A stretch of DNA of 64,000 nucleotides from Clostridia bacterium (GCA_900769875.1 CAAGII010000016.1:1-64000), one strand, 5' to 3'. Shown: positions 18,929-29,985, counted from the stretch's first letter. Notes: generated from the letters alone by a model not told the origin. Program-made: numbers and translations.

Positions 18929-20411
18929 GCATGTACACCTCCATCTTCATCTTTTTCCGCGCGGAGCGAACCACCAGCAGCACAATCACCGGGATCAGCA
19001 GCAGCGCCCAGGGGAGATGCTCCTCCACCCACACCTTGCGGTAGAGGCGGTACGCCTTGCCGTAATCCTTGCGGTGGTGCGCCATCTTGAAGCACTCCAT
19101 CGCCTCCTCGAAGCGATCCTGACGCAGCAGCGTGCGTCCCACGCCCACGAAGGCAAGGTTGTAGTTGGCGTTGAGCTTGAGCACCTCGCTCCACTTCTCG
19201 GAGGATCCGTCATAATCGCCGGCGACGTAGGCCTCGTAAGCCTCATAGATCGTCTGTCCGTAGAGGGTGGGCGTGAACACGGTCACGCTGCACTCATTGC
19301 GGTCAAGGCAGAGGAGATCATAGCCCATGTGCTCGATGGAGACCGCGCCCGTAAAGGAGCCGTCGAAGTTGCCCTTGTTGCCGAATGCCCAGAGCAGAGC
19401 GCCCTGATCGTCATAGCCGAAGATGCGGCCGCGGGTCTTGTCGAAGGCGACATAGATGCCGCCCTCAAGCACCGTGATATCCACCAGCTTGGAGGGGCCG
19501 TAATCGATGCTGCCCTCGTCCCAGTCGATATCGCCGATGGGCAGCCAGCGATCGTTCTTGATGAGGATATCGTTGCCGATGCCGTTGAGGCGACGAATGG
19601 GCAGCGCCTTGTCGGACATCAGATCGTACTCGCTGAACACCGTGTTGGTCGCGTAGATGAAGCCCTCCTCGTCCATGTACAGGTTTTCGTACTCGGTGGG
19701 CACGAAGTTTTCCTGCTGGGCGCGCTGCTCCTTGGTGGAGAGGAAACGCTTCCAGAGGTAATCGTAGAAGGTGTAGGACACCTTGTTTGCGCCGACAAAG
19801 CCGGTAAAGGTCGTATCCGCCTCAAACTTGATGATGCCCTTGTTCACATTGGTCGCAAGGCAGAATACGCGGCCGGAGACGTCCGTCACCAGCTTCTTGG
19901 GCAGGAACGCGAGGCTCTGGTCAAAGGTCGCGTCTCCCGGCTTGGTAAAGGACTTGATGTAGTTCAGATCCTTGTCCACCATGACGACGCGGTAGTTCTG
20001 CGTATCGGCAATGTAGAGATTGCCGTCCGCGTCCACGCTCAGGTCGCTGGGACTGTTGAGGGTCGCGGGCTCCACGCCCTTGAGCTCCCTGATTTCACGT
20101 ACGAGGGTGAATACGCCCCCCTCGCGCGTCAGCTGAAGAATACGGTTGTTGCCCGTATCGCAGATGTACAGGTCATTCCCGCGCACAAACAGGCTTTCCG
20201 GCTTACGCATCGGCGTGGTCAGCCCCAGATTGGCGCTATCCAGCACACAGTCCACACGGTAAGCGTCCGGCGAATGACGGACGTCGCCCCAGTAGTCGTA
20301 ATTGTATGTGGATGTTTGGGAAAAACCGTCCTCCACCGCGAACGCGCAGCCCGTGCTCATGATCGCCATGAGCAGCAGCAGCGCCACGATGGGCTTCAAA
20401 GCTCTCTTCAC
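18894..20411 (-). CDS. NHL-repeat beta-propeller protein, membrane-anchored
   Basis: A 505-residue exported protein. It starts with a signal sequence (KPIVALLLLMAIMSTGCAFA; Cys22 sits in a weak lipobox-like STGC). NHL/YVTN-type propeller blades follow (LFVRGNDLYICDTGNNRILQL, LSVDADGNLYIADTQNYRVVMVDKD, LYMDEEGFIYATN). A TPR-like helical part lies at about 395-455 and a C-terminal membrane helix at about 465-483, followed by a basic cytoplasmic tail. GTG at 20411 has GGAGGG upstream. It lies in the middle of the ABC importer locus, so it may be a scaffold for the transporter or glycan sensing. This role is inferred only from position. Confidence 0.78.
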   Translation of the reverse strand: MKRALKPIVALLLLMAIMSTGCAFAVEDGFSQTSTYNYDYWGDVRHSPDAYRVDCVLDSANLGLTTPMRKPESLFVRGNDLYICDTGNNRILQLTREGGVFTLVREIRELKGVEPATLNSPSDLSVDADGNLYIADTQNYRVVMVDKDLNYIKSFTKPGDATFDQSLAFLPKKLVTDVSGRVFCLATNVNKGIIKFEADTTFTGFVGANKVSYTFYDYLWKRFLSTKEQRAQQENFVPTEYENLYMDEEGFIYATNTVFSEYDLMSDKALPIRRLNGIGNDILIKNDRWLPIGDIDWDEGSIDYGPSKLVDITVLEGGIYVAFDKTRGRIFGYDDQGALLWAFGNKGNFDGSFTGAVSIEHMGYDLLCLDRNECSVTVFTPTLYGQTIYEAYEAYVAGDYDGSSEKWSEVLKLNANYNLAFVGVGRTLLRQDRFEEAMECFKMAHHRKDYGKAYRLYRKVWVEEHLPWALLLIPVIVLLVVRSARKKMKMEVYMHECNRVKKLDN

Positions 20412-20442
20412 GGTTCTTGTCCCTCCCTTTGTTCGTCGTTGC

Positions 20443-21390
20443 TTAGTCCTTCAGACCGGAGCTGGCCATGGTTTCGAGTATCTGGCTCTGGGAAGCGATG
20501 AAGATGATGATGGGTACCATGATCACAATCACGGTGACCGCCGCAGCCTGACCCGCGCGGGCAACGCCGCCGTTCTGAATCTGCTGCAGAGCGTACACAA
20601 GCGTCTTTTTCGCTTCGGAGTACAGCACCGTCGAGGCCTTGGCGTTCCACAGGCTCTGCACAGAGAAGATGACCACCGTCAGCCATGCGGGCTTGACGTT
20701 GGGCATGACAATCTGCCAGAAGATGCGCATTTCGCCGGCGCCGTCGATCTTTGCCGCTTCAATCAGCGACAGGGGGATGCTTTCCATGAACTGCTTCATC
20801 AGGAACAGTCCGATGGGCGCCGCGAACGCGGGCAGAATCACAGCCCAGTGCGTATCCACGATGCCGATGCGGCTCATGATGATGTAGTTCGGGATACCCG
20901 TTACATAGCCGTTGAACATCAGGGCGGTGACAACCACGCCAAAGAACAGCTTGCCGCCGGGGAAATCATACTTCGCCAGCACGAAGGCCGCCATGGAGGC
21001 GATAATCACATGCCCGAGGGTGCCGACAAAGGTGATGATGATCGTATTGAAGAAGTAGCGGGAGAACGGCACCCAGCTCTGGCCCATGGTTACGAACAGG
21101 TCGGAGAAGTTGGACAGGGTGGGATGCTGCGGGAACACCGTGGGCGGGAAGCGGAACAGCTCGTCCAGCGGCTTGAGGGCGGAGGAGACGGAGAACACCA
21201 GCGGGAACACCATCGCCACGGCGACGATGAGCAGCATGATGTAGATGCCGATGTCGCCCGCAATGGAGCGGTTGGGCTTGCGGCGGTGCGCGATGCTGGT
21301 GGGCCGCTGCTGCCTTTCAAGGCGCCTTTGAGCCTTCAGCTCTGCCTTGTCCACCTTGGGGGCTTTGATATTGACAGTCATATTGCTCAT
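20443..21390 (-). CDS. Sugar ABC transporter permease (MalG type)
   Basis: A 315-residue permease with six membrane helices, the YDFPGGKLFFGVVV and EAAKIDGAGEMRIFWQIVMPNVKP (EAA loop) motifs and a MalG-like end. It has a charged, Lys/Arg-rich N-terminal tail of about 40 residues. Overlaps the partner permease upstream by 4 bases (ATGA) and precedes the NHL gene by 31 bases. Confidence 0.88.
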   Translation of the reverse strand: MSNMTVNIKAPKVDKAELKAQRRLERQQRPTSIAHRRKPNRSIAGDIGIYIMLLIVAVAMVFPLVFSVSSALKPLDELFRFPPTVFPQHPTLSNFSDLFVTMGQSWVPFSRYFFNTIIITFVGTLGHVIIASMAAFVLAKYDFPGGKLFFGVVVTALMFNGYVTGIPNYIIMSRIGIVDTHWAVILPAFAAPIGLFLMKQFMESIPLSLIEAAKIDGAGEMRIFWQIVMPNVKPAWLTVVIFSVQSLWNAKASTVLYSEAKKTLVYALQQIQNGGVARAGQAAAVTVIVIMVPIIIFIASQSQILETMASSGLKD

Positions 21391-22322
21391 GTGCCCACCT
21401 TCCTCAGCGCGGACTGAATCAGCTTATTGCACAGAATCATCACCAGGAACAGGAGCGTTGCAATAGCGGATGCGTAGCCCATTTCAAATCGGGAATAACC
21501 ATAGTCGAACAGGTGCGTCACCACGGTACGCGCGGCATAGTCGGTACTGGGGTAGCCTGCCAGCGCCATGGTCACATCGCACACGCCGAAGGACTGGGTG
21601 ATGGCCATCACGGCGCCGAACATCAGCATGGGCTTCATGCTGGGCAGCGTGATGAAGTACAGCTCCTGCCAGCGGTTGCGGATGCCGTCCACGTAGCCGG
21701 CCTCGTACATGGAGCGGTCAACGCCCTGCAGACCTGCGACGAAGGAGAGGAAGCCGGTGCCCATGCTCATCCACAGAATCACGAGGATACACACGGGCAG
21801 GATGTAATCGGGGTTGGTCAGCCACAGGATGGGCGCGTCGATGAAGCCCCAGTTCAGCAGATTGGCGTTGAGGTAGCCGTAGGCGTCGCCGCGGAAGATG
21901 ATGCCGAAGATATAGAAGGCGTTCGATGCGATGGACGGCGCGTAGAAGACCACCACTGCCAGCGTGCGCAGCCAGCGGGGCAACTCGTTGATGAACCATG
22001 CGAAGATGAAGGAAAGCATGTAGCCGATCGGGCCCGTCACCACGGCGATGACGAAGGTGTTCTTCACGGCGGTCAGGAAGATTTCATCCTGCAGGATGAG
22101 GTTGATGTAGTTGGCGAAGCCCACATAGCGCGGAGGCTCCAGAATATTGTAGTAGGTAAAGCTGAAGAAGATGGAAGTGAACATCGGCAGGATGACGAAG
22201 GTGAAGAACAGCAGCGCGTAGGGCGCAAGGAATGCGTAGCAGGTTTTCATCTTTCGGGCCTTCTGCCATGCATAGCGCGCCTGCTCGCGCTTAATGCTTG
22301 AATACTCTTTGATCAGACTCAT
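21387..22322 (-). CDS. Sugar ABC transporter permease (MalF/UgpA type)
   Basis: A 311-residue permease of the carbohydrate uptake family 1 with an N-terminal YAFLAPYALLFFTFVILPMF helix and the EAA loop YEAGYVDGIRNRWQELYFITLP. The ATG at 22322 is chosen because GAGG lies 8 bases upstream; an in-frame GTG at 22331 would abut the previous stop. It is the partner of the permease at 20443-21390, downstream of the large binding protein gene. Confidence 0.87.
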   Translation of the reverse strand: MSLIKEYSSIKREQARYAWQKARKMKTCYAFLAPYALLFFTFVILPMFTSIFFSFTYYNILEPPRYVGFANYINLILQDEIFLTAVKNTFVIAVVTGPIGYMLSFIFAWFINELPRWLRTLAVVVFYAPSIASNAFYIFGIIFRGDAYGYLNANLLNWGFIDAPILWLTNPDYILPVCILVILWMSMGTGFLSFVAGLQGVDRSMYEAGYVDGIRNRWQELYFITLPSMKPMLMFGAVMAITQSFGVCDVTMALAGYPSTDYAARTVVTHLFDYGYSRFEMGYASAIATLLFLVMILCNKLIQSALRKVGT

Positions 22323-22332
22323 TCCGTTCACC

Positions 22333-25251
22333 TCATTCCACTGCCAAACCGAATTCGGTTCTCTTCTTGGTTATCTCTTCGTTGATGGTGCGCGTGTAAT
22401 CAAGCAGGTTCTCGCGCGGGTCCGTCTTTTCATTGATGACCTTGCGCACCGCGTTGATCATATGCCACTGGGTGTAGTAGCCGCCGGCGATCTCGCGGAA
22501 GCCAACCGTGTGCTTGCGCTGCTCGCTGAGCACGTCGATCTGCTCCGCGCTCCAGGCCAGCTGGGTGAAGGCATTGATGTTCGCGGTGGCGTAGCGTGCG
22601 GAGGCGCCCAGCACGCTTTCGATCTCACGGCCGAAGCGAACCTGCGATTCAGCGGATACCCACCACTTCATGAACTCCCAGCCGTTCTTCTTGATCAGCT
22701 CGTTGTCGGTGGAGACCATCATGCAGGTCGCGCCCTGGCTGTGCACCGAGCGATCCACGATGGTGCTATCCTCGCCCTTGCGCACCGTGCCGGGCACAAG
22801 GGTGAAGTCCCACAATCCGCGGATTTCGGGCGCGGACACCATGAGGGTGTTGTAGGTGGAGTAATCCACGATGCCCAGCGGCATCTCGCCCGAACGGAAG
22901 CGGCTGACAAAGTCGAACACCGTCGGCAGACCATAGTCATTGTAGAGCGCCGTGTAGAACTTGAACGCCGACACGCCGCTCTCGCTGTCAATCACCGTGC
23001 GGGTCGCCCTGTCGTTGTAGATGGCGCCGCCGTTCTGGTAGATCAGCGTGTAGTAGATGCTCAGGTTCGGCATGGTGTAGTCGGGGTACGGAATACCCAC
23101 GGACAGGTTATTGCCCTGAATGGTGGGCAGCGCCGCGATCAGATCGTCCCAGGTCTTGGGCACGGAAACGCCCAGCTCGTCAAGCACGTCCTTGCGGTAG
23201 AACAGCACGTTGAAGGTCTGCGTCTCGGGCAGCGCGTACAGCTCGTTCACGCCGTCCTCGTCCAGGTCGAGCGTCATGGCCGCGTAGGCGCTTGGCAGGA
23301 AGTCGCGAAGCACCTCCTCGCAGTCCTCAAACTGGCGAAGATCCTCCGCCGCGCCGCGCAGCGCGTAGTTGACGGGATTCCACGTGTCGGTCGACACCAC
23401 AAGGTCAGGGCCGTTGCCCGCGACCACCGCGCCCAGCAGGGCAGAGGGATCGACCAGCTTCACGTTGACCTTGATGCCGGTTTTGGGCGTAAAGGTATCG
23501 TCGATCATGGTCTTGAGGATGGTGCTCTGGTCGCGGCCGGTCATGATCCACACCTCGAGCACGTCATCCGTGCCGGCGTACACGTCACCCAGCATGTCGT
23601 AATCCACAAAGAACGAGGCAATGCAGGATTTGAGCTCATGCAGCACGCCGTCCAGGAAGGTTTCGCGCTCGCCCTTGACAGTCGCGTTCTCGCCGGAGAC
23701 CACAATGTAGTCGATATCCAGCTTGGTTTCGCTCAGGTTCTGCATGGCGGTACCGAGGGAGGTAATGTTGTCCTTGAAGTTGGTGAAGGAGCGGGTAATG
23801 CGGTCGTTGTTCTCGACAAACTGCTCCAGCTGCACCGCCAGCGTCTGTGCCACGGCGATGCGGTCGCCCTTCTGACCGGTGCATTCCACGGTGCGGTCAA
23901 CCAGCTGATAGAGACGCTTGCTCTCCATGTCCATGGCCTCGATCACCTCGGGATACACGCCCGCGATGTTGTAGTCACGGAAGGCGTCGGGATTCACGCC
24001 GGTCAGGATCAGAATCCTGCGGTAAATCTGGTTGAGACGGTAGATGGAGTCCTGCATTTCCTCCAGAATACCGCCCATCTCGCCCAGCGTCGCCTCCAGG
24101 CGGACGGTGTGCTCGCCCCGGGTCAGGTAGAAGCGATAGGGCGTGCCCTTTTCGTCCGAAAGGGTCAGCATATTCCACGCGTTCCTGTAGAGGAAGGCGA
24201 TGGACTGCATCTCGTCAAAGGGGATCTCGCCGTCGATGTACAATGTGCGGCAGGACAGACCGCCGCGCTGGTAATTCTGGCGCCCCTTGAGGGTGATGTT
24301 GTAGTAGCCGTCCTCCGGCACGGTGATTTTCCACTCGATCCACTGCCCGGGATTGTTCCACGCGGTGCCGCCAATGTAGTTGAGCAGCGTGCGGGTCACG
24401 TCGTTGGGCACGGTGGCGGCGGAGGAGCGGTCATACTTGGCGTAGAGCGACGGCGAGGAGCGCAGCATCGAATCCTCGCCCTGCACAGTCTGCACATAGC
24501 TCTTCGCGCTTTCGCTCATGGTCGCCGCGGGCTGCGAGGCGCGATAGGTCTCGTAGCTGTCCAGGCGGCGCACCGGCTTGAGCGTCAGGCTGCCGATCTC
24601 CATGGGCTCGTTGATCGCCTGCAGGGCGATGGTGTTCTCGCCCGCTTCAAAATAGAAGCAGTACGGCTGCACGCTGTAGCCCATGGAGTCACGCAGGTAC
24701 GCCGTCTGCCAGTCGAACACCTCCACCTGGGAGGGGCGGATCTGGTTGCCCTGGTTGTCCGTGCGCACCTCGCCGCCGTCCGTCCACAGACGCGAAAAAA
24801 GCAGCGTATCCGCACCTGAGAAGGGCAGCTCGCCGTTAATCAGGAACTTTCGCTCGATATCCACGCCGCGCGAAGCGACCGTGTAGTAGCTCAGCTCGAT
24901 CTGATACAGACCGGACTGCGGGATTTGAACCGTCCATTCGGCGGTCGAATGGCTGTCCGTAAACAAAACAGACGTCCCGTCGTCAAGGCTTCGCACCTCC
25001 ACGCCGTCCGCCGTCCTGGCTGACAGTACGTCAACCGCTACGCTCTCCGTAGCCGAGAGCGCGTCCTGATGCGCGGCAAGATACTGGGTATAGGTGTTCT
25101 CACGCCCAAGGCCAGAGACCTCCCTGTCCAGATCGACGCCCGCATATTTGTCATGATAGTTGTCGCTGCCGCCGGAGAGCAGCAGCCACAGGCCGAATAC
25201 CAGCACACAGCACACAAAGGTCAGCAGTGTGCGCACCCACCTCTTTTTCAT
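22333..25251 (-). CDS. Large membrane-anchored sugar-binding protein with N-terminal beta-sandwich duplication
   Basis: A 972-residue protein in four parts: an N-terminal membrane anchor (about 7-26, no cleavage site), two similar beta-sandwich modules (about 40-230 and 245-420; compare AEWTVQIPQSGLYQIELSYY with IEWKITVPEDGYYNITLKGR), a helical linker, and a C-terminal family 1 solute-binding domain from about 560 (LEVWIMTGRDQSTILKTMID, NGPDLVVSTDTWNPVNYALRG, LPETQTFNVLFYRKDVL). It is first in the operon and would deliver sugars to the two permeases just downstream. ATG at 25251 lies 12 bases after GGAGGT; an ATG at 25263 is too close to that site. Confidence 0.82.
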   Translation of the reverse strand: MKKRWVRTLLTFVCCVLVFGLWLLLSGGSDNYHDKYAGVDLDREVSGLGRENTYTQYLAAHQDALSATESVAVDVLSARTADGVEVRSLDDGTSVLFTDSHSTAEWTVQIPQSGLYQIELSYYTVASRGVDIERKFLINGELPFSGADTLLFSRLWTDGGEVRTDNQGNQIRPSQVEVFDWQTAYLRDSMGYSVQPYCFYFEAGENTIALQAINEPMEIGSLTLKPVRRLDSYETYRASQPAATMSESAKSYVQTVQGEDSMLRSSPSLYAKYDRSSAATVPNDVTRTLLNYIGGTAWNNPGQWIEWKITVPEDGYYNITLKGRQNYQRGGLSCRTLYIDGEIPFDEMQSIAFLYRNAWNMLTLSDEKGTPYRFYLTRGEHTVRLEATLGEMGGILEEMQDSIYRLNQIYRRILILTGVNPDAFRDYNIAGVYPEVIEAMDMESKRLYQLVDRTVECTGQKGDRIAVAQTLAVQLEQFVENNDRITRSFTNFKDNITSLGTAMQNLSETKLDIDYIVVSGENATVKGERETFLDGVLHELKSCIASFFVDYDMLGDVYAGTDDVLEVWIMTGRDQSTILKTMIDDTFTPKTGIKVNVKLVDPSALLGAVVAGNGPDLVVSTDTWNPVNYALRGAAEDLRQFEDCEEVLRDFLPSAYAAMTLDLDEDGVNELYALPETQTFNVLFYRKDVLDELGVSVPKTWDDLIAALPTIQGNNLSVGIPYPDYTMPNLSIYYTLIYQNGGAIYNDRATRTVIDSESGVSAFKFYTALYNDYGLPTVFDFVSRFRSGEMPLGIVDYSTYNTLMVSAPEIRGLWDFTLVPGTVRKGEDSTIVDRSVHSQGATCMMVSTDNELIKKNGWEFMKWWVSAESQVRFGREIESVLGASARYATANINAFTQLAWSAEQIDVLSEQRKHTVGFREIAGGYYTQWHMINAVRKVINEKTDPRENLLDYTRTINEEITKKRTEFGLAVE

Positions 25252-25319
25252 GTAAGCGGTCATACCTCCTTTGAATGTGGCTGTGAACTTCCCTGCCGGG
25301 CGACTGCCCACTCAAACGT

Positions 25320-25331
25320 TTTCGATCGAAA
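25320..25331. promoter_or_regulatory. TTTCGATCGAAA palindrome (operator candidate)
   Basis: A perfect 12-bp palindrome within ACGTTTTCGATCGAAAGCG, about 105 bases downstream of the predicted transcription start. Its CGTTTTCG core also occurs in the tandem operator at 13565-13587, suggesting one LacI-type regulator for both promoters (inference). Confidence 0.45.
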
Positions 25332-25367
25332 GCGCATTGAAAAGCCAGGACCAAGGCAGGCTGATCC

Positions 25368-25393
25368 ATCGAAATGAACACCTTCATTTTGAT
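25368..25393. repeat. Inverted repeat in the ABC operon leader
   Basis: ATCGAAATGAA and TTCATTTTGAT pair at 10 of 11 positions around a 4-base loop. It could be a leader hairpin or a second operator. Confidence 0.45.
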
Positions 25394-25440
25394 GAAACGG
25401 AATGTACGCACGCTCATCGCGGACGTATCATCTGTCCATT

Positions 25441-25469
25441 AGTATACCATAGCGTCCATGCGCTGTCAA
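25441..25469 (-). promoter_or_regulatory. Promoter of the ABC importer operon
   Basis: Perfect TTGACA (-35), 17-base spacer and TATACT (-10) preceded by TGG on the minus strand. Confidence 0.88.
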
Positions 25470-25569
25470 TCAAACGAGCAGAATTTATCGTGCATTTTAT
25501 ACAGAAAATATTGAGTCTGTCTGTACGAAACGTGACTTTCGTCCGAAATACGGCCGAAAAACGCGATAA

Positions 25570-25595
25570 GGCGGGAACATCCGCATGTTCCCGCC
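25570..25595 (-). terminator. Terminator after the GH42 gene
   Basis: GGCGGGAACAT pairs exactly with ATGTTCCCGCC around a 4-base loop, starting about 20 bases past the GH42 stop. The T-run (TTTTT) comes 8 bases after the stem, so strength is uncertain. Confidence 0.6.
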
Positions 25596-25614
25596 CGACA
25601 GGCGCACCGCTCCG

Positions 25615-27663
<2,049 letters not shown>

Positions 27664-27710
27664 ATGAACGTCTTCCCCCTGTGCGCGGGATACTCCGCGC
27701 GTTTGCTTCC

Positions 27711-27739
27711 ATTATATAACAGCCCGGGAACCCTGTCAA
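27711..27739 (-). promoter_or_regulatory. Consensus promoter of the GH42 gene
   Basis: Exact TTGACA-17-TATAAT on the minus strand, about 48 bases upstream of the start codon. Confidence 0.92.
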
Positions 27740-27754
27740 GCGCGTTCCTTCCCC

Positions 27755-27783
27755 TTGTGCTGAGCGACAATCTATGATAGAAT
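27755..27783 (+). promoter_or_regulatory. Possible promoter of the GGDEF gene
   Basis: TTGTGC (-35), 17-base spacer and TAGAAT (-10), about 53 bases upstream of the chosen start. The -35 is weak. Confidence 0.4.
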
Positions 27784-27835
27784 ACAATAAGTTGGTCACG
27801 CAATACATTGGTATATGGGAGGTGGCGGGCAGTTG

Positions 27836-28930
27836 ATGAAGTATCCTTCGACCGGGGCCACCCTGCGCGATACGATTCGTCAGGGCCTGGCGCTTTTCAA
27901 GCCCCGGCCGGAAACGCCGGAGACCATCAACGCAGATATCCAGCTGAAAGTCATCGTGTCGCTGCTGATGGGCGCGGTTTCCTTCATCCTGACGGTCATG
28001 AACATCGTGAGCCGCAACTGGATCATGTGCGCCTCCACCGCGATTCTGGCGCTCTGCTTTCTGTCAAGCGCGGTGCTTTCGGGGCTTTTGAAAAAGCGGC
28101 GCGCCTCAGCCGTCCTGATGGCGATTGCCGTGGGCGTTACCTTTACGCTGTATGCGCTCTCCGGGGAGAACGAGGGCTTCGCCATCCTGTGGATCATCCT
28201 TGTGCCGCCCATCGCGCTCAACGCGCTGGGACTGCGCATCGGCACCCTCCTCAGTGCCTACTTTCAGGTGTTCCTGTCGCTGGTTTTCTATACGCCGCTC
28301 AGGAGTCATTTCATCGGCAGCTATACGGGAACGTTTCTGGTACGTTTCCCCGTGCTGTACCTCGCTGTGTTTATCGCCGCGCTGCTGCAAGCGCAGTGCA
28401 TGGAGTTTTACTACCGCAAAACCCAGAGAATGGCCTACACCGATCTGATGACCGGGCTTGCCAACCGCAGCCAGTTCGTGATGTACTGCGAGGAGATCGC
28501 AGCCAAGCGGAAGATGGACGGACTGCAGGTCATCGCCATTGATATCAACGAGCTGAAGCAGGCAAACGATCATGTCGGGCACGACGCGGGCGATGAGCTG
28601 ATCATCGGCGCGGCGTCCTGCATACGGAGCGCGTTTCAGGGAGCCTACGGTATCTGCCGCACCGGCGGCGACGAATTCATCGTATTCACCTACCAGCCCT
28701 GCGAGCAGGTCAAGGCGCAGATCGCCGCCCTCCGCAAACTGGCCTACGAATGGAAGGGGCTGCGCATCAGTCAGCTGTCGCTTTCCATCGGGCACGCAAA
28801 CCATGAGGATCACCCGTGCCACAACGTGCTGGAGCTGCTGCGCGAGGCGGATCAGTGCATGTACAGGGACAAGGATGCATACTATGACCACTGCGGCAGG
28901 GATCATCACCGCAGATCGACCGATGCATGA
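27836..28930 (+). CDS. Membrane-bound diguanylate cyclase (GGDEF domain)
   Basis: A 364-residue protein with about six membrane helices (about 36-195) followed by a GGDEF domain. The domain is complete: DLMTGLANRSQF, DINELKQANDHVGHDAGDELI and an exact GGDEF at 277-281 (RTGGDEFIVF). Catalysis of c-di-GMP synthesis from two GTP is therefore expected. The inhibitory I-site (RxxD five residues before GGDEF) is absent. ATG at 27836 follows GGGAGG by 13 bases; a TTG one codon earlier is an alternative. The product is the likely ligand for the degenerate GGDEF protein in the exopolysaccharide operon at 52-53 kb (inference). Confidence 0.85.
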   Translation: MKYPSTGATLRDTIRQGLALFKPRPETPETINADIQLKVIVSLLMGAVSFILTVMNIVSRNWIMCASTAILALCFLSSAVLSGLLKKRRASAVLMAIAVGVTFTLYALSGENEGFAILWIILVPPIALNALGLRIGTLLSAYFQVFLSLVFYTPLRSHFIGSYTGTFLVRFPVLYLAVFIAALLQAQCMEFYYRKTQRMAYTDLMTGLANRSQFVMYCEEIAAKRKMDGLQVIAIDINELKQANDHVGHDAGDELIIGAASCIRSAFQGAYGICRTGGDEFIVFTYQPCEQVKAQIAALRKLAYEWKGLRISQLSLSIGHANHEDHPCHNVLELLREADQCMYRDKDAYYDHCGRDHHRRSTDA

Positions 28931-28933
28931 AAA

Positions 28934-28967
28934 GCGCCTCCGCCATCGTTGAATGGGTGGAGGCTTT
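28934..28967 (+). terminator. Weak hairpin after the GGDEF gene
   Basis: GCCTCC and GGAGGC pair with an imperfect extension around a short loop, followed by CTTTCT. It lies right after the stop, but the T-run is poor. Confidence 0.35.
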
Positions 28968-28994
28968 CTACCAAATCAAGGAGTGTGAGCATTG

Positions 28995-29921
28995 ATGAAA
29001 CGAATGGTTTCCCTGATTCTCTGCGCGGCGCTGCTGCTCTGTGCCGCGCCCGTGCTCGCAACAGGCGCGGAGCCGATCAGCTTTGCCGACCTTGCGAACA
29101 TCAGCTTCTTCTTTTCCAGCGGTGTCGGCGCGTGGTACACGGAGCTGCATGTGGATGAGCACGGCGCGTTCACCGGCGTACATCAGGACAGCGACATGGG
29201 CGACACCGAGGGCGGCTATCCGCTGGGTACCCTGTACCGCTGCAGCTTCCACGGTCAGCTGGCGATCGACCGCGTGGTGGACGAATATACCGTCGCGCTC
29301 AGCCTCGTTTCGCTGGAGGCGGACGAGGACGTGATCGGTATCGAGCAGGAGGAGGGCGTGCGCTACGTTCCGTCCGAGCCGTATGGCCTGACCGATACGC
29401 AGGAGCTGCTGCTCTACCTGCCGGGCACGCCGCTTGACCATCTGCCGCAGGGCTTCATGGATTGGATGCACAGCGCGCTGTACGGGTACGAGGGTACGAC
29501 GCTCCCCTTCTTCGGGCTGTACAACCCGGGCGCGGAGACCGGCTTTGTCGGTGAAGAAATGCAGCAGCCCACGGACGCGGTGATCATCGGCGGTGCGGAC
29601 GGGCCGACCTCGATTTTCCTCGCAGGCTCCATCTGGCAGACGGGCGGCGAATGGACGCTCCCTGAAAGCATGCTCATGGAGGGCGTGCCCGCCGAGGTGT
29701 TTGCCGCCGCCACCGCGCAGCTGACCGGGCTGACGCTCCATCCCGCCGCGCTGCTCGCCGTGCGCGACACGGGTGCCGTGGACTACTGCTATCTGTGCGA
29801 GAGGATTGATCCCGCGGCGGATACGCCCAAATCGCTATCGCTCGTCTACGTCCACCAGGCGCTGAACGGAGACACCGCCATCACCGCCATCATGGACTTT
29901 CCATCCGTCGATTTGCAATAA
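28995..29921 (+). CDS. Secreted protein of unknown function with GGADGPT motif
   Basis: A 308-residue protein with a signal peptide (residues 1-23, ending APVLATGA) and no membrane helix after it. I do not recognise a family for most of it. One stretch, DAVIIGGADGPTSIFLAGS at about 195-213, is strikingly like the conserved IGGADGPT loop of the beta subunit of sodium-pumping decarboxylases, though nothing else of that membrane protein is present. ATG at 28995 follows AAGGAG by 11 bases; an adjacent TTG at 28992 is an alternative. It lies 64 bases after the GGDEF gene. Confidence 0.65.
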   Translation: MKRMVSLILCAALLLCAAPVLATGAEPISFADLANISFFFSSGVGAWYTELHVDEHGAFTGVHQDSDMGDTEGGYPLGTLYRCSFHGQLAIDRVVDEYTVALSLVSLEADEDVIGIEQEEGVRYVPSEPYGLTDTQELLLYLPGTPLDHLPQGFMDWMHSALYGYEGTTLPFFGLYNPGAETGFVGEEMQQPTDAVIIGGADGPTSIFLAGSIWQTGGEWTLPESMLMEGVPAEVFAAATAQLTGLTLHPAALLAVRDTGAVDYCYLCERIDPAADTPKSLSLVYVHQALNGDTAITAIMDFPSVDLQ

Positions 29922-29943
29922 AAACCGGCGCTTGCACGCCGGC
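29920..29943 (-). terminator. Terminator of the MATE gene
   Basis: CCGGCG/CGCCGG stem with a 6-base loop, followed on the minus strand by TTTTTATT. It overlaps the stop codon of the convergent gene. Confidence 0.75.
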
Positions 29944-29985
29944 TCCGCAGCCTGTCGCATACCGCGGCGGGCTGTTTTGATGCGC

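Larger units (their letters stand above)
25252..25614. other. Regulatory intergenic region upstream of the ABC importer operon
   Basis: About 360 bases without a gene. It holds the GH42 terminator, the strong operon promoter, and a leader of roughly 180 bases with a 12-bp palindrome and an 11-bp inverted repeat, each listed separately. Confidence 0.7.

Noticed and set aside
28995..29921. Annotation as sodium-translocating decarboxylase beta subunit from the GGADGPT motif
   Set aside because: The protein has a cleavable signal and no further membrane helices, so it cannot be that subunit.
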